From JAQVWU01 sp964628455 (GTDB lineage Bacteria; Bacillota; Clostridia; Oscillospirales; CAG-272), in assembly GCA_964628455.1 (NCBI GenBank), contig CAZVPD010000196.1, positions 1 to 6,333 of the forward strand: a stretch of DNA of 6,333 bases, written 5' to 3'. The notes beneath the pieces are model-generated. The model was not told the origin of the DNA, did no database searches, and saw nothing but the letters and a program-made list of their open reading frames with translations. This document shows, piece after piece, positions 5,169 to 6,333 of the stretch. The position numbers and the translations under genes are program-made. Position 1 is the stretch's first letter. Each line of letters begins with the position of its first letter.

Positions 5169-6182
5169 ATGAAAATTACTTTTATTGAAAAATCAACCGG
5201 CGGTATTTTTTCTCTCGATAAAGTCATATTCACACAATTTCTGCGGCGAAAGCAAAAGAACATCGCGCTCGTTTCCGGTGATGTTTTTTTTCATTACGGC
5301 GATATAATAAGCGCCGTGCTAAACGGCAGTTTTGAAGATCTGTTAAAATGTTACTGGAATAATTTACGATTATTTGTCAAAACGGATTTTATCAAAGAGG
5401 AACCGTTCCCCTGGTCTTTCGAACTGTTTCAATCTTTTTTTTCTCTGCTGTACGGCAGCAGGACAAATGCAAACGAATATATTGATTTTATAAACAATGT
5501 CCTTTATGATGACGGAACATCCCTGAAGAACGTACAAAAAGCCGCGCTGTTTGAGATGGTATATGAACGCGGCGGAAATGTATTGAGTTATGTAACGGAA
5601 TATCAATCGCTTTTTGACGTTGATTCCAATCCTTTCGATGCGGAATCTGCAGGTGTCATTTCAAAAATCTGCATTGAAAACCCTCACAGCGAGGAGGGAA
5701 TGAAGGCCGCCATATCCTTGTTTCAGGGAAAAAACATTCCCGTCGATACGTACGGAATGTATCTGTTTGCCGACTTTAAAAATTTTTTCAATTACGTTCT
5801 CGGCCGAGCCGTAACTTTAGACATAAAGATAAAAAAATGCGCGAATTGCGGCAGATATTTCTATCCGGAAAACCGGTCCGATACGATTTACTGCGGTCAT
5901 AAAAGTCCGCAGGACGGGAACCTGAGCTGTAAAGAATACGGTTCGCAAAAGCTCTGGTATGAAAATTTAAAAAACAACGAGAGTATGAAACTATGCCGGA
6001 ATATTTACCAGTCGAAACAAATGCTTGTTAAACGGAATCCCGATATAGATGCTTATAAAAAATCGTTCGAACGGTTTAAAGAAGAATCAAAAGTATGGAA
6101 GTCCGATGTCAGGGCGGGCGTGAAAACAGAAGACGAATTTCTGATATGGCTGAGAAACGTCAAAGCCAATAAATTCTATTGA
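5169..6182 (+). CDS. DUF6076-like zinc-finger protein of unknown function
   Basis: The function of this 337-residue protein is not known. The C-terminal third carries a four-cysteine zinc-finger-like set (C224, C227, C242, C254) in the pattern KKCANCGRYF...YCG...SCKE. A basic, helical tail rich in Lys and Glu follows (about 260-337). This combination resembles the DUF6076 family of Firmicutes; the family name is from memory of the motif. The N-terminal ~215 residues are mixed, Phe- and Tyr-rich and without recognised motifs, signal peptide or membrane segment, so it is probably cytosolic. GGAG (5160-5163) lies 5 nt before the ATG. A TATAAT at 5105-5110 could be the -10 box, but no good -35 was found. 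The gene diverges from the replication operon across a shared control region and ends at its own terminator. It is visibly A/T-richer than the lipoprotein gene, consistent with acquisition. It may be a regulator or an accessory (for example defence) gene. Confidence 0.75.
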   Translation: MKITFIEKSTGGIFSLDKVIFTQFLRRKQKNIALVSGDVFFHYGDIISAVLNGSFEDLLKCYWNNLRLFVKTDFIKEEPFPWSFELFQSFFSLLYGSRTNANEYIDFINNVLYDDGTSLKNVQKAALFEMVYERGGNVLSYVTEYQSLFDVDSNPFDAESAGVISKICIENPHSEEGMKAAISLFQGKNIPVDTYGMYLFADFKNFFNYVLGRAVTLDIKIKKCANCGRYFYPENRSDTIYCGHKSPQDGNLSCKEYGSQKLWYENLKNNESMKLCRNIYQSKQMLVKRNPDIDAYKKSFERFKEESKVWKSDVRAGVKTEDEFLIWLRNVKANKFY

Positions 6183-6191
6183 GACAGATAA

Positions 6192-6230
6192 AAAACGGCA
6201 GCCCGGCGCCCGGCTGCCGTTTTACCTTTT
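6192..6230 (+). terminator. Strong intrinsic terminator after the zinc-finger gene
   Basis: A perfect 12-bp stem (AAAACGGCAGCC at 6192-6203 with GGCTGCCGTTTT at 6212-6223) encloses an 8-nt GC-rich loop. A T-rich tract to 6230 follows. The stem begins 10 nt after the TGA stop. With A-tracts on the left arm it could work in both directions and isolate the module from what follows. The remaining ~100 bp to the window end hold no recognised gene. Confidence 0.9.
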
Positions 6231-6333
6231 TAAATAATGTCTACTGAACAAACCTGATTTTTTGCTTTGAAGTGACAATGGAAAATAATTCCATCACAAG
6301 GTGAAAAAAAGCGCAAAGAATCAACGCCAGACG

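Overview
The window looks like a chromosomal locus of a Gram-positive clostridial bacterium (Clostridia/Oscillospiraceae-like, probably gut-associated) joined to the replication module of a mobile element. The clostridial guess rests on three things: the solute-binding lipoprotein with a lipobox, strong AAGGAG-type ribosome binding sites, and the style of the small helix-turn-helix, primase-helicase and zinc-finger proteins. No rRNA, tRNA, CRISPR array, integrase or transposase is visible.

Left part (1-1992, + strand): a sigma-70-like promoter (23-51) with an overlapping cre-like site precedes a 498-residue extracellular solute-binding lipoprotein (112-1608). A NodB-type polysaccharide deacetylase follows 45 nt later. 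It keeps motifs 1 and 2 but stops at 112 residues, so it is a remnant. This part reads as ordinary carbohydrate-uptake and processing chromosome.

Middle (1993-2412): about 420 bp without a gene, but highly structured. Eight exact GGGTGA/TCACCC hexamers, in both orientations, flank an AT-rich block. A second motif (ATATCGT) occurs four times, and there is a perfect 13-bp-arm palindrome. The region sits immediately 3' of a primase-helicase gene. It has the layout of an iteron-type replication origin, like those known beside the rep genes of staphylococcal pathogenicity islands.

Right part (2413-6230): three minus-strand genes with 4-nt stop/start overlaps form an operon from one consensus promoter (TTGACA-N17-TATAAT). 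They encode a 64-residue helix-turn-helix protein, a 69-residue excisionase/AlpA-like protein and a 732-residue primase-helicase (zinc finger, Toprim, D5-type SF3 helicase). A divergent gene encodes a 337-residue zinc-finger protein resembling the DUF6076 family and ends at a strong intrinsic terminator (6192-6223). GATAAC motifs in the shared 160-bp promoter region are candidate operators.

Together the right part resembles the replication and regulation core of a phage satellite, integrative element or plasmid-like element. The truncated deacetylase marks the likely left junction near 1.92-2.04 kb. The right junction and any integrase are either beyond the window or absent. The element type is inference; the gene order, motifs and repeats are read directly.
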